A stretch of 13,925 bases of DNA from Candidatus Poseidoniaceae archaeon (GCA_022452125.1 JAKURJ010000034.1:1-13925); one strand, 5' to 3'; counted from the stretch's first letter, positions 1 through 7,652 are shown. Notes: a model not told the origin generated them from the sequence alone. Translations and numbers: made by a program.

Positions 1-1157
1 ACGTGTTTAAGTTACCAGTTTCTGACGATTTAATCGGCCGTATTTTGGACGGTGCAGGACGCCCTCGTGACGATGGACCTGATATTGTGGATGAGGAAAA
101 TGCTGACATCATTGGTGCTGCAATTAACCCATACTCACGCCAAAGCCCTCACGATTTCATTCAAACTGGAATCAGTGCAATTGATTGCTGTACTACACTA
201 GTTCGTGGACAAAAGCTGCCAATTTTCTCAGCATCTGGTCTACCACACAATGACATTGCTCTACAAATTGCTCGTCAAGCAAAGCTGAAAGATTCAGATC
301 AAGAGTTCATTGTAGTGTTCTGTGCAATGGGAATTACTTCTGAAGAATACAACTTCTTCCGTAGTGACTTGGAGCGAACAGGTGCGCTAGAAAATGCGGT
401 ATTATTCGTAAACTTAGCAGACGACCCAGCGGTCGAGAGAATCATTACTCCTCGTCTGGCTCTAACAGCTGCAGAGTACCTTGCTTTCGAGAAGGATTAC
501 CACGTGCTGGTTATCTACACTGACATGACCAACTACTGTGACGCTCTTCGTCAAATTGGTGCTGCTCGTGAAGAAGTACCTGGACGACGTGGTTACCCTG
601 GTTACATGTACACTGACCTTGCAATGCTATACGAGCGTGCTGGAATTGTAAAGGGTAAGAAGGGAAGTATCACACAGTTCCCAATTCTAACAATGCCTGG
701 TGACGATATTACTCACCCGATTCCTGACCTTTCAGGATATATTACTGAAGGACAGATTGTTATCTCTCGTGAACTGCACCAAGCTGGTATCTACCCACCG
801 ATCAACGTTCTTCCATCTCTATCTCGTCTGATGGGTTCCTGTATCGGTGCAAAGACCACTCGTGAAGACCACAAGTCAGTTTCAGACCAGATGTATGCAG
901 CATACGCACAAGGTCGTGAACTACGTGGACTTGTAGCGATTGTCGGTGAAGATGCACTAAATGAGCGTGACAAGCAATTGCTTGACTTCTCTGGTGTTTT
1001 CGAAGACAAATTCCTAAGGCAATCCCGTGACGAAGACCGTTCTATCGATGAAACTCTAGACCTGTGCTGGACTTTGATGTCAGATATCGATACCAAGTAT
1101 CTCGTACGTCTTGACCAGAAGTGGATTGAGAAGTACCATCCTGATAACAGGGAGTGA
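1..1157 (+). CDS. atpB: A-type ATP synthase subunit B (5' end cut by window)
   Basis: This is the non-catalytic nucleotide-binding subunit of the archaeal A1Ao ATP synthase, which alternates with catalytic subunit A in the cytoplasmic A3B3 hexamer. The 384 visible residues match the family closely. In place of a P-loop there is the B-type segment FSASGLPHND (about 75-84). Further on come VPGRRGYPGYMYTDLA (about 192-207), the ITHPIPDLSGYITEGQI stretch (about 236-252), and the ATP synthase alpha/beta signature PPINVLPSLS (265-274). The frame is open to the window edge and the GTG at base 3 falls inside a conserved region, so it is an internal valine, not a start. Roughly 75-80 N-terminal residues, the beta-barrel domain, lie outside the window. 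It ends in TGA at 1155-1157, 36 bases before subunit D, the usual archaeal order B then D. The lack of a P-loop is normal for B subunits. Confidence 0.97.
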   Translation, partial: VFKLPVSDDLIGRILDGAGRPRDDGPDIVDEENADIIGAAINPYSRQSPHDFIQTGISAIDCCTTLVRGQKLPIFSASGLPHNDIALQIARQAKLKDSDQEFIVVFCAMGITSEEYNFFRSDLERTGALENAVLFVNLADDPAVERIITPRLALTAAEYLAFEKDYHVLVIYTDMTNYCDALRQIGAAREEVPGRRGYPGYMYTDLAMLYERAGIVKGKKGSITQFPILTMPGDDITHPIPDLSGYITEGQIVISRELHQAGIYPPINVLPSLSRLMGSCIGAKTTREDHKSVSDQMYAAYAQGRELRGLVAIVGEDALNERDKQLLDFSGVFEDKFLRQSRDEDRSIDETLDLCWTLMSDIDTKYLVRLDQKWIEKYHPDNRE

Positions 1158-1178
1158 ACCTTTCTTAGTGGAGAATTT

Positions 1179-1187
1179 AGGAGGTGA
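1179..1187 (+). promoter_or_regulatory. Strong Shine-Dalgarno site of atpD
   Basis: AGGAGGTGA lies 6 bases before the ATG at 1194. It is a near-perfect match to the anti-Shine-Dalgarno end of 16S rRNA and fixes the atpD start. It shows that internal genes of operons in this genome use leadered translation. Confidence 0.85.
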
Positions 1188-1193
1188 AATCAC

Positions 1194-1811
1194 ATGGCAT
1201 TGGACATTACCCCAACCCGTAGCGAACTGATTAACCTCAAGCGCCGTATCAAGCAGACCAAGAATGGGTACAAGTTGCTAAAGATGAAGCGTGATGGATT
1301 ATTCCACGAATTTAGAACCCTACTTTCTGATATGATCAAGGCAAAGAGGGAACTTACTGAATCCTACGTTCTAGCGAAGTCTAGAATCGACCTTGCAAAT
1401 GCGATTGAGGGAGGACTGAAAGTTCGCTCAGCTGCAATTGCAAACTCTGCATCACCTGAAGTTGAGGTTGAGCGCAGGAACATCATGGGTGTTGTAGTTC
1501 CATCTGTTTCAGGAACAAATCTAAAGCAAGCCTTTGGCGAGAGGTCAATTGGTTTCACGGGTTCTTCACCGTACATCGATGAAGCAGCGGATTCATTTGG
1601 AAATCTGATTGAGAGAATGGTTAAAGCTGCTGAAATGGAAGCAACTCTAAAGCGCCTTTTAGCAGAAATCGAAGCAACCAAGCGACGTGTAAACGCTCTT
1701 GAGTTCAAGGTTATACCTGAATTGGAAGAGGCTAGAGTATTCATTCAATTGAGACTTGAAGAGATGGAGAGGGAAGAAACATTCCGTCTTAAGCGATTCA
1801 AGAATAAGTGA
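1194..1811 (+). CDS. atpD: A-type ATP synthase subunit D (central stalk)
   Basis: Subunit D is the long coiled-coil rotor shaft that fits inside the A3B3 hexamer and, with subunit F, couples rotation to the membrane ring. It is the archaeal counterpart of bacterial gamma. The 205-residue length is normal. The N-terminal helix starts with TPTRSELINLKRRI (7-20) and continues through KLLKMKRDGL. The central globular part holds GFTGSSPYIDEA (120-131). The C-terminal helix has the family block EIEATKRRVNALEFKVIPEL (158-177) and ends RLEEMEREETFRLKRFK. The ATG at 1194 is fixed by a strong Shine-Dalgarno sequence. It follows subunit B by 36 bases and is surely cotranscribed with it. Nothing is unusual in the protein. 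Confidence 0.97.
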   Translation: MALDITPTRSELINLKRRIKQTKNGYKLLKMKRDGLFHEFRTLLSDMIKAKRELTESYVLAKSRIDLANAIEGGLKVRSAAIANSASPEVEVERRNIMGVVVPSVSGTNLKQAFGERSIGFTGSSPYIDEAADSFGNLIERMVKAAEMEATLKRLLAEIEATKRRVNALEFKVIPELEEARVFIQLRLEEMEREETFRLKRFKNK

Positions 1812-1860
1812 TTTGCACCCGATTCATTCATTGAGGTCGGTTGTCACCCAAACAACATTG

Positions 1861-1865
1861 GGAGG
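1861..1865 (+). promoter_or_regulatory. Shine-Dalgarno site choosing ATG 1874 for the M50-like gene
   Basis: GGAGG sits 8 bases before ATG 1874. The in-frame TTG at 1841 lies upstream of it and has no such site, so translation most likely begins at 1874. Confidence 0.75.
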
Positions 1866-1873
1866 CTTGCTCT

Positions 1874-4246
1874 ATGTCTGAAGAAGAAGTCATTCCTGTC
1901 CACAAGGAATCATGGAGTCGCCGTGAGTTACTCCAGCGAGTTCTCTCTAGGTACTGCCATGTTTTGGAAGACATCGGCGGAAGAACGCCTACCTACTTGG
2001 TTACTGAAAAAGAAAACGAAGACATGCACGAAGTGCTTATTGCAATCAATCAGCACTTAGGAAAACTAAGTTACAGCGCTAGATTGTATCCTGATGATCC
2101 TTGGATTTTGCAACTCATTCCTCATCCAACTAACCAGTGGCCTTCTCCTAAGTTCATTGCATCAATGTGGCTTCTTTCCATACTGACTACTCTACTAGCA
2201 GGTGAAATGTGGATGGAAGGTGCAAGACCAGAAGATGGTTGGTTCTTCTCAAATGTGACTTTAGATGCCTTTGTTGGTTATACTGTGCCGCTATTTGGTG
2301 CACTGATATTCGCCTCATTTGTTCAAAAATGGGTCGCTGAACAAAAGGGAGTCCACTTGCCTCATCTTTTCCCAATACCAGGTCCTGCAATGGTTTGGTG
2401 GCCATTTGGTATTCTTGGATTCGCATCCTTGCCTAGAAGTGATGCTCGCTTGTGGCCAGACCGTTCATCGCTAGGAAATTCAGCATTATCTGCACCATTG
2501 GTGATGATTATCTTAGGAATGGTTTTCACTATTTTAGGACTGAAAATCACTCCCGATGTAGTCCCTCTAACCACATCACCTCTCGCAATTGAACTGCCGT
2601 TGTTGATTCAGTTGATTGGGTTGAGCATTGAAGGCGAATTGGCGATGATTCTCAAAACCTCATGGGCCCATCCTCTAACACGAGCTGGAATGACGCTAAC
2701 ATTCATCGGTTGGGTTTCACTATTGCCTATTCCTACTTTCCCAGGAGGTAGAATACTCATTGCAAGAATGGGAATTCCAGAAGAACGTTCAGGTTCTACA
2801 CAAGTAATGCTATTGATGGTAGTATTGTTGTTTGCATTCTTGTTTGGAGCATTTGCTAATTGGAGTATTTGGGTGCCAGTAGTTGCCTTGTGTGCATCAT
2901 TGCTAATCACAAAAGGTAGTGACCCTCGCCTTCCAATTGTTCTTGATGATTTCAAAGGCCTACCTGATTCGGACCACAGAAGAATTGGAGTGATCCTATT
3001 CCTATCATTCATGCTAGCTCTCCCAGCATCAATTCCCTTCTTCGAGGATGAAGGTTGGGATGATGAAATCGAGTGGAGCATCGGTGAAGATGAATTGAAA
3101 ATCGCCGATGGTTGGTTCAATCAAACAATTATTGTAAGCAACCCCTCACTAATTGTACACGAATGGAATGTTGCCTATATCGGTGGCCTGTTTGGAAATT
3201 CAGAAATAGCAAATATCGATTGTAAATCAGGAGAGGCGGATGACTCCTCATGCTCAGGAGAGATCAACCCTCTTGAAACAATAAAACTCAAGTTCAATTT
3301 CCAATGGTTAGAGGATTGGAACTCAACATCAATGGATTTACTTTGGCAAGTTGATGATAGAATAATATCACACAATATCGTTCCAAATCAGAGTATTTTC
3401 CCTGTTGGCTCGTGGCAATTTAATGGAGATTTGGACGATCCAAAATCTTGTATCGGCCTCAATACTGTTTCTCAAATATCGATTAACGTCTCAGCATTAC
3501 CCAATTTCGCCACTTGGAGCAATTTGGATGATGAAGGCAATGTTACAGTTGGCAAAGATTCCCCCGAAGTTTGTATTGACGCATTGTCTGGTGATGACAT
3601 GTCATGGTTACAGGAACTTGATTTCCAAATCAATCAGGCGCATTTCAAAGCGGATTATTCTTCGGAAAAAGTAGTAGTAATTCCAGATGTGGGAGTAGTG
3701 TTGGATGAGCAGGAATTGATGTTTAGTCAATCGATCCTAGCTCTAAATCATGAAGGTGATTGTCTCGGTCTTGGCACACCCTCTCCTCCTTTAGCCATCG
3801 ATAATGGAACGCGAATATGGAATATGTCCCTTCTTCCTGTTGCGAATAATCATCTTGAAGATTCCAATGAATCCATTCGCTTATTCGCTGAAGATGGCGC
3901 TATTATTGCAGACTGTCAAAATGTGCACAATCCTACTTTGTTCAATGTCAGAAAAGGTCCACTGTTAACAATTGGACTTGGGGAAGAGATGACACAGCAT
4001 TGGCTAGGTAGTGTGGAAGTCGTAAATGGTGAAATCATAATTGAGAACCTTGACTCTAGCGATGTTTCCTTGAAGATAGAGTTTGATGGAAACGGTCCTC
4101 AGTGGGTTGTATCTAATGACATAGTACTCACTTCAGGCCAGGTAACCAATGTGTCTGCAGTCGCTCCAGAAACTGGAGTTTCGTTTGCATGGTTAGAACT
4201 GAATGAGGGTGACGTCATCCTACATCTTGTTAATCACGAGGTCTGA
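1874..4246 (+). CDS. Site-2-protease-like (M50 family) membrane protein lacking the catalytic residues, with a large extracytoplasmic domain
   Basis: This 790-residue protein has four parts: an N-terminal cytoplasmic region of about 90 residues; a hydrophobic core (about 93-390) with some seven or eight membrane segments (roughly 93-113, 132-153, 203-225, 237-252, 269-289, 309-329, 330-345, 370-389); and an acidic, Asp/Asn-rich C-terminal region of about 400 residues that should face outward. The core follows the EGY-like M50 pattern: the segment ending in EQKGV then a FPIPGP loop, PRSDARLWPDRSS (like the usual PDR motif), and HPLTRAGM...LLPIPTFPGGR (like the usual HP...NLLP...LDGG). The zinc-binding HExxH is replaced by ASFVQ (147-151), and the Asp of LDG is replaced by Pro290, so no protease activity is expected. 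The tail has three cysteine pairs (450/460, 526/567, 630/681). It lies 62 bases after atpD and 2 bases before panE, so it is probably cotranscribed. Its role is unknown. The family assignment rests on motif reading only. Confidence 0.75.
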   Translation: MSEEEVIPVHKESWSRRELLQRVLSRYCHVLEDIGGRTPTYLVTEKENEDMHEVLIAINQHLGKLSYSARLYPDDPWILQLIPHPTNQWPSPKFIASMWLLSILTTLLAGEMWMEGARPEDGWFFSNVTLDAFVGYTVPLFGALIFASFVQKWVAEQKGVHLPHLFPIPGPAMVWWPFGILGFASLPRSDARLWPDRSSLGNSALSAPLVMIILGMVFTILGLKITPDVVPLTTSPLAIELPLLIQLIGLSIEGELAMILKTSWAHPLTRAGMTLTFIGWVSLLPIPTFPGGRILIARMGIPEERSGSTQVMLLMVVLLFAFLFGAFANWSIWVPVVALCASLLITKGSDPRLPIVLDDFKGLPDSDHRRIGVILFLSFMLALPASIPFFEDEGWDDEIEWSIGEDELKIADGWFNQTIIVSNPSLIVHEWNVAYIGGLFGNSEIANIDCKSGEADDSSCSGEINPLETIKLKFNFQWLEDWNSTSMDLLWQVDDRIISHNIVPNQSIFPVGSWQFNGDLDDPKSCIGLNTVSQISINVSALPNFATWSNLDDEGNVTVGKDSPEVCIDALSGDDMSWLQELDFQINQAHFKADYSSEKVVVIPDVGVVLDEQELMFSQSILALNHEGDCLGLGTPSPPLAIDNGTRIWNMSLLPVANNHLEDSNESIRLFAEDGAIIADCQNVHNPTLFNVRKGPLLTIGLGEEMTQHWLGSVEVVNGEIIIENLDSSDVSLKIEFDGNGPQWVVSNDIVLTSGQVTNVSAVAPETGVSFAWLELNEGDVILHLVNHEV

Positions 4247-4248
4247 CC

Positions 4249-5139
4249 ATGCGTATTGCTGTATTAGGGGCCGGTTCTATCGGTTGTCTAATCGCGGCAA
4301 AATTAGTAGAAGCAGGTCACGAGGTTCTAGTTCACGCTAGAGGTGAACATGGTGCTATACTAGCGATTTCTGGGTTGAAAGTGTCAGGTGTTTGGAACTT
4401 TGAAGTCGCTCCAAATCAATGGACTGTGAGCCTTGATGAGGCGGTGATACATCCTTCTATGCAGAAATCTTTCGACCAATCAATTATCACTTGTAAAGCT
4501 AAAGATACCGAGAAATTATCGCAAATTGCGGCATTGATTACCGACGGCCCTGTCCTATCTTTGCAGAATGGTTTAGGGAATTTAGAAATTTTGAGTAGGT
4601 TCGTTTTCGAAAACTCAGCAGTCGGAGTTACCACCAACGCCGTGAAACGAATCGCTCCGGGGCAAATCGAATGGGTTGGTAAAGGAAGTATTTCCGTAGG
4701 TGGGCCTAAAGGCGAAATTTTCGCTGAAACTCTATCGATGTTTGACACTGGACATAGTGAAGATTTGTCAGCGATCATTTGGAACAAATTACTCATCAAT
4801 GTCGCAATTAATCCCCTTGCTGCAATTTGCGGGGTTCTGAACGGAGAACTGCGTACTGAGCCACTGATTTCTCAAGCAGAATCTACAATGATTGAGGCTG
4901 CGAATGTTGCTAGGCTACTCGGAGTAGAGGTGGCAGATGATCAAATCTTGATTCAGAACTTGCACTCTGTTCTGGAATCAACTGCTGAAAACGAGTGCTC
5001 AATGTTGGCTGACGTTAAGGCCGGAAGAGAAACAGAAATCGATTTCCTATGCGGCCAAGTTGTTGCTAGAGGAGAAAAATTAGGAATCCCTACTCCACTA
5101 AACTCAATGTTATTATCGCAAATCAAGGCTCTCAGATGA
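4249..5139 (+). CDS. panE: 2-dehydropantoate 2-reductase (ketopantoate reductase)
   Basis: This cytoplasmic enzyme reduces 2-dehydropantoate to pantoate with NAD(P)H, a step towards pantothenate and coenzyme A. The 296 residues are the normal length. The N-terminal Rossmann fold carries GAGSIG (7-12). SLQNGLGNLE (104-113) contains the conserved Asn107. The C-terminal helical domain has WNKLLINVAINPLAAICG (178-195), where Lys180 and Asn184 align with the catalytic Lys176 and Asn180 of the E. coli enzyme, and SMLADVKAGRETEID, where Ser251 and Glu263 keep the 12-residue spacing of E. coli Ser244 and Glu256. All key residues are therefore present. The ATG lies 2 bases after the preceding stop, and a GAGGT inside the end of that gene can serve as ribosome site. 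The 3' end overlaps nadB by 8 bases on the opposite strand. Whether NADH or NADPH is used cannot be read from the sequence. Confidence 0.94.
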   Translation: MRIAVLGAGSIGCLIAAKLVEAGHEVLVHARGEHGAILAISGLKVSGVWNFEVAPNQWTVSLDEAVIHPSMQKSFDQSIITCKAKDTEKLSQIAALITDGPVLSLQNGLGNLEILSRFVFENSAVGVTTNAVKRIAPGQIEWVGKGSISVGGPKGEIFAETLSMFDTGHSEDLSAIIWNKLLINVAINPLAAICGVLNGELRTEPLISQAESTMIEAANVARLLGVEVADDQILIQNLHSVLESTAENECSMLADVKAGRETEIDFLCGQVVARGEKLGIPTPLNSMLLSQIKALR

Positions 5140-6712
5140 GGTCCTTATTCCAATGCAGTCCTTTGTTTTCTGAGCGATTTAGTGCGTCTTCGGTTATGTG
5201 AGTAGCAACTAAAACTAGGTTTCTCAATTCCACTAATTCTCGAGTAGGTATGCTCTTCCTCCAGATCAAATCGACCTCATTTGCGAGTAACTTTAGCATA
5301 CGCTTTGCTCTTTCAAGTCTGTCAAAACTTCGAACAATCCCTACATCATCAGTCATGGTTTTCTTCAGAGTTTCCAAGTCACGAACAAGCGGTGCATGCT
5401 CCTGTAGTTGCTTCATGCCTTCAGCACGCCAATTAGGAACCTGCTCCAAATTTTCGATTGGATTTGCAACGAAGTGCTCCGATGCTTTATTTGCAAAAAC
5501 GACGGCCTCTAGTAGACTATTCGATGCCAATCTATTGGCTCCATGCATGCCAGTGCAAGCTACTTCCCCAATCGCATAAAGACCAGGCATAGGGTTGCCA
5601 TTTTGCATTAGGACTCTTCCTTGAATGTCGACCTTCAATCCACCCACCATGTAATGGGCAGCGGGAGCAACAGGCAGAGGGTCTCTTCCCAAAGATAGAC
5701 CCAATTCATTCAATCTAGATTCGATTGTAGGGAAGTGGTTATGCAATTTTCCGCTATCCAAATGATTGGTAACCAACCAGACATTATCTGCACCTGTAAT
5801 CTTCATTTTCTGGTCACAAGCACGTGCTACAACATCCCTTGTTGCTAGGCTTCCTTGAGGTGAAAAATCGAGTGTGAATGAAAATAAATTTGGCTCCTCG
5901 TCAGATGCTCTATAGTTCTTTAATCCCGAGTTGTCAAGTAATACTCCACCCTCGCCTCTGAGCGCTTCTGTAATCAAAAATGGTTTCTTGTTGTTTGACA
6001 TTAATGCAGTAGGATGGAATTGGAAAAATGCCATATCTCTACTAGCGGCACCTGCTCTTACTGCCATGGCTAATCCATCTCCAGTTGCTACGGATGGATT
6101 GGTTGTTCGCTCCCATAATTGGCCGCAGCCTCCAGTTGCGATTAGAACCGCATCAGCAGCAATAGCTTCCATATCTCCACTGTCGAGGCACAAACACCAG
6201 ATCCCTTTGATTCCATTTTCCGCATTACCATGTGTCCTTTGGATTAGGTCAACTCCTAATGTATGCGCTCGCATGGTTATTCTATCACTTTCAGTTACCG
6301 CTTTATTGAGTGCTCTTTCAATTTCTGCTCCAGTAGCATCCTTTGCGTGTAGGATTCTTCTTGATGTATGTCCGCCTTCTTTGACATAATGGAAATCCTC
6401 GCCCTCTCTTTCAAACTCAACACCCACTGCAAGTAAATCTCTGATTCTGTCACCGGCTTCTTCTACAACACATCGTACAATTTCTTCATCGCACAATCCA
6501 TCGCCACTCAATAATGTGTCAGCAATATGCGATTCCATTGCCTTTCCATCGGTTTTATCCAGGATTCCAGCAATCCCGCCTTGCGCCCAATTTGTTGAAG
6601 AATCTTTAGGCCGTTGTTTGGTGATGATGATTACTTCATGCCCTGCCTTTTCGAGTTTTAATGCAGCGAATAGACCCGCTATTCCGCTGCCGATAATGAC
6701 CACTCGAGACAT
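5132..6712 (-). CDS. nadB: L-aspartate oxidase
   Basis: This FAD enzyme oxidises L-aspartate to iminoaspartate, which quinolinate synthase (NadA, not in the window) turns into quinolinate for de novo NAD synthesis. The 526 residues match the family length. Visible elements in order are the FAD-binding GSGIAGL (8-14), SSTNWAQGGIAG (38-49), the aspartate-oxidase-specific KEGGHTSRRILHAKDATG (111-128), FQFHPTAL (230-237), TEALRGEGG (248-256), PAAHYMVGG (350-358), GEVACTGMHGANRLASNSLLE (FAD and substrate site, 382-402) and the C-terminal helical MTDDVGIVRS. Glu112, His233, Arg292, His353 and Arg394 correspond to E. coli Glu121, His244, Arg290, His351 and Arg386. The EGGH motif separates it from the related succinate dehydrogenase and fumarate reductase flavoproteins. 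The ATG at 6712 has no clear ribosome site, so the transcript may be nearly leaderless. It faces panE tail to tail and is divergent from the gene at 6804. Confidence 0.96.
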   Translation of the reverse strand: MSRVVIIGSGIAGLFAALKLEKAGHEVIIITKQRPKDSSTNWAQGGIAGILDKTDGKAMESHIADTLLSGDGLCDEEIVRCVVEEAGDRIRDLLAVGVEFEREGEDFHYVKEGGHTSRRILHAKDATGAEIERALNKAVTESDRITMRAHTLGVDLIQRTHGNAENGIKGIWCLCLDSGDMEAIAADAVLIATGGCGQLWERTTNPSVATGDGLAMAVRAGAASRDMAFFQFHPTALMSNNKKPFLITEALRGEGGVLLDNSGLKNYRASDEEPNLFSFTLDFSPQGSLATRDVVARACDQKMKITGADNVWLVTNHLDSGKLHNHFPTIESRLNELGLSLGRDPLPVAPAAHYMVGGLKVDIQGRVLMQNGNPMPGLYAIGEVACTGMHGANRLASNSLLEAVVFANKASEHFVANPIENLEQVPNWRAEGMKQLQEHAPLVRDLETLKKTMTDDVGIVRSFDRLERAKRMLKLLANEVDLIWRKSIPTRELVELRNLVLVATHITEDALNRSENKGLHWNKDLI

Positions 6713-6803
6713 TGTCTTCGTGTGGTCGTGTAGTGTCTTACATTCAAATGTGACTCATAGAAATGTGCGACATCAATAAGGTGCTTGCCGTTCACCGGCA
6801 TGT
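6713..6803. promoter_or_regulatory. Divergent promoter region with small repeats
   Basis: These 91 bases separate the divergent starts of nadB and the membrane-protein gene, so promoters for both should lie here; no convincing TATA/BRE box can be named. The region holds an inverted repeat ACATT-CA-AATGT (6740-6751), a second one ATGT-GCG-ACAT (6763-6773), a 7-base direct repeat AAATGTG at 6746 and 6761 (15 bases start to start), and a hairpin TGCCG-TTCAC-CGGCA (6786-6800) ending just before the downstream start. Each element is short and could be chance, but the AAATGTG pair sits where an operator would be expected. Confidence 0.5.
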
Positions 6804-7595
6804 ATGGGCCTGATGAAGAAGTTGGCTGCAATCATCGGCCTTACTTTAGTAGGCCTTTCTGTTGCCAATGTAGAATTTGGTGCTCTGATGGGGCTAGACC
6901 CTCCGCAAAAAGTGATCCTATCACGACTAGCAGACCCTGGTTGTAATGCTGATGAGATTCAGAAAGACCTTGATTCTGGAGATATGAATGCCTGCGTGAC
7001 TACTCCCGGTGTGTGGGAAGCTCCTGACTTGCTATTGTTGGCTGAAGGGTGCCTCATGTTCTTTGCGTCATTCATGAGATGGCCAAGAAAGGGAAGATGG
7101 GCGTTACGTGTACGTAAAATTGCCATTGTTGCGGGAATAATTCTGTGCGGTATTGCACTTGCAGATAGATTCGACCAATTACCAGGAACTTCATCGGATG
7201 ATTTAGCAGCACTTCTTCCATTCCCTGCTCCGGGAATCGCAGTACAGATTGGTTTGTTCGGTCTAGGAATTTTCTTGATTAGAGGTCCAAAATATCGAAT
7301 CAAGTTTGACAAGAAGAAGGATAAACGCAAGAAAAGAGATTATTCCATTCAAGAACTCGACTTTGCATACAAGAGAGGTGGAGATTTGGGTTCTCTGTCA
7401 AAATCTCGTAAACCTAAGGGTATTGCGAAGTACAAGACCGTGAGGGACCTTTGGGGACATCAAGGTCTTTCCAACTACGAGGACGCATTTGAAGGGGGAA
7501 TGCGTGATAATTTCAATCTCAACACAGGCCGCACATGTCATTTGTGTAATGGTGAAGGTTGCAATGGTTGTGGAAATACCGGAATATTGTCCTGA
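6804..7595 (+). CDS. Unrecognised four-helix membrane protein with a C-terminal zinc-knuckle motif
   Basis: I do not recognise this 263-residue protein. It shows four hydrophobic segments, at roughly residues 5-30, 74-92, 106-121 and 145-160. Basic stretches occur between helices 2 and 3 (RWPRKGRWALRVRK) and after helix 4 (KKKDKRKKRDY). By the positive-inside rule both ends are cytoplasmic. The first outside loop, about 40 residues, is acidic and has two cysteines that could form a disulfide. The cytoplasmic tail of about 100 residues ends in CHLCNGEGCNGCGNTG, a C-x2-C-x4-C-x2-C pattern that resembles half of a DnaJ-type cysteine-rich zinc domain and probably binds one zinc ion. The start may be ATG 6804 or ATG 6813 (MKKLAAIIGL), as neither has a clear ribosome site; 6813 gives a more typical first helix. 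It lies 137 bases before smc on the same strand, and its role is unknown. Confidence 0.8.
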   Translation: MGLMKKLAAIIGLTLVGLSVANVEFGALMGLDPPQKVILSRLADPGCNADEIQKDLDSGDMNACVTTPGVWEAPDLLLLAEGCLMFFASFMRWPRKGRWALRVRKIAIVAGIILCGIALADRFDQLPGTSSDDLAALLPFPAPGIAVQIGLFGLGIFLIRGPKYRIKFDKKKDKRKKRDYSIQELDFAYKRGGDLGSLSKSRKPKGIAKYKTVRDLWGHQGLSNYEDAFEGGMRDNFNLNTGRTCHLCNGEGCNGCGNTGILS

Positions 7596-7638
7596 AAGGG
7601 GCACGGTGGCTAATTTCAGTGTGTCATCGAATAGGCCT

Positions 7639-7652
7639 CTCGCGAGCGCGAG
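7639..7652. repeat. GC-rich 14-base inverted repeat upstream of smc
   Basis: CTCGCG-AG-CGCGAG is a perfect inverted repeat with 6-base arms; as a hairpin it would fold as five pairs with a GAGC loop. It lies in the 137-base gap between the membrane-protein gene and smc, 80 bases before the smc start. It is more GC-rich than its surroundings. It could be an operator, part of a terminator for the upstream gene (although no T-run follows), or chance. Confidence 0.5.

Noticed and set aside
3..5. GTG at base 3 as the true start of the ATP synthase B subunit
   Set aside because: It falls within a conserved region (before KLPVSDDLIGRILDG); the N-terminal barrel domain would be missing, so the gene is simply cut by the window edge.
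1841..1873. TTG at 1841 as the start of the M50-like protein
   Set aside because: The ATG at 1874 has GGAGG 8 bases upstream; the TTG has no ribosome site, and the extra 11 residues look like leader sequence.
2608..3120. A 170-residue open frame on the minus strand inside the M50-like gene
   Set aside because: It is antisense to membrane helices of a convincing gene, has no recognisable motif and no ribosome site.
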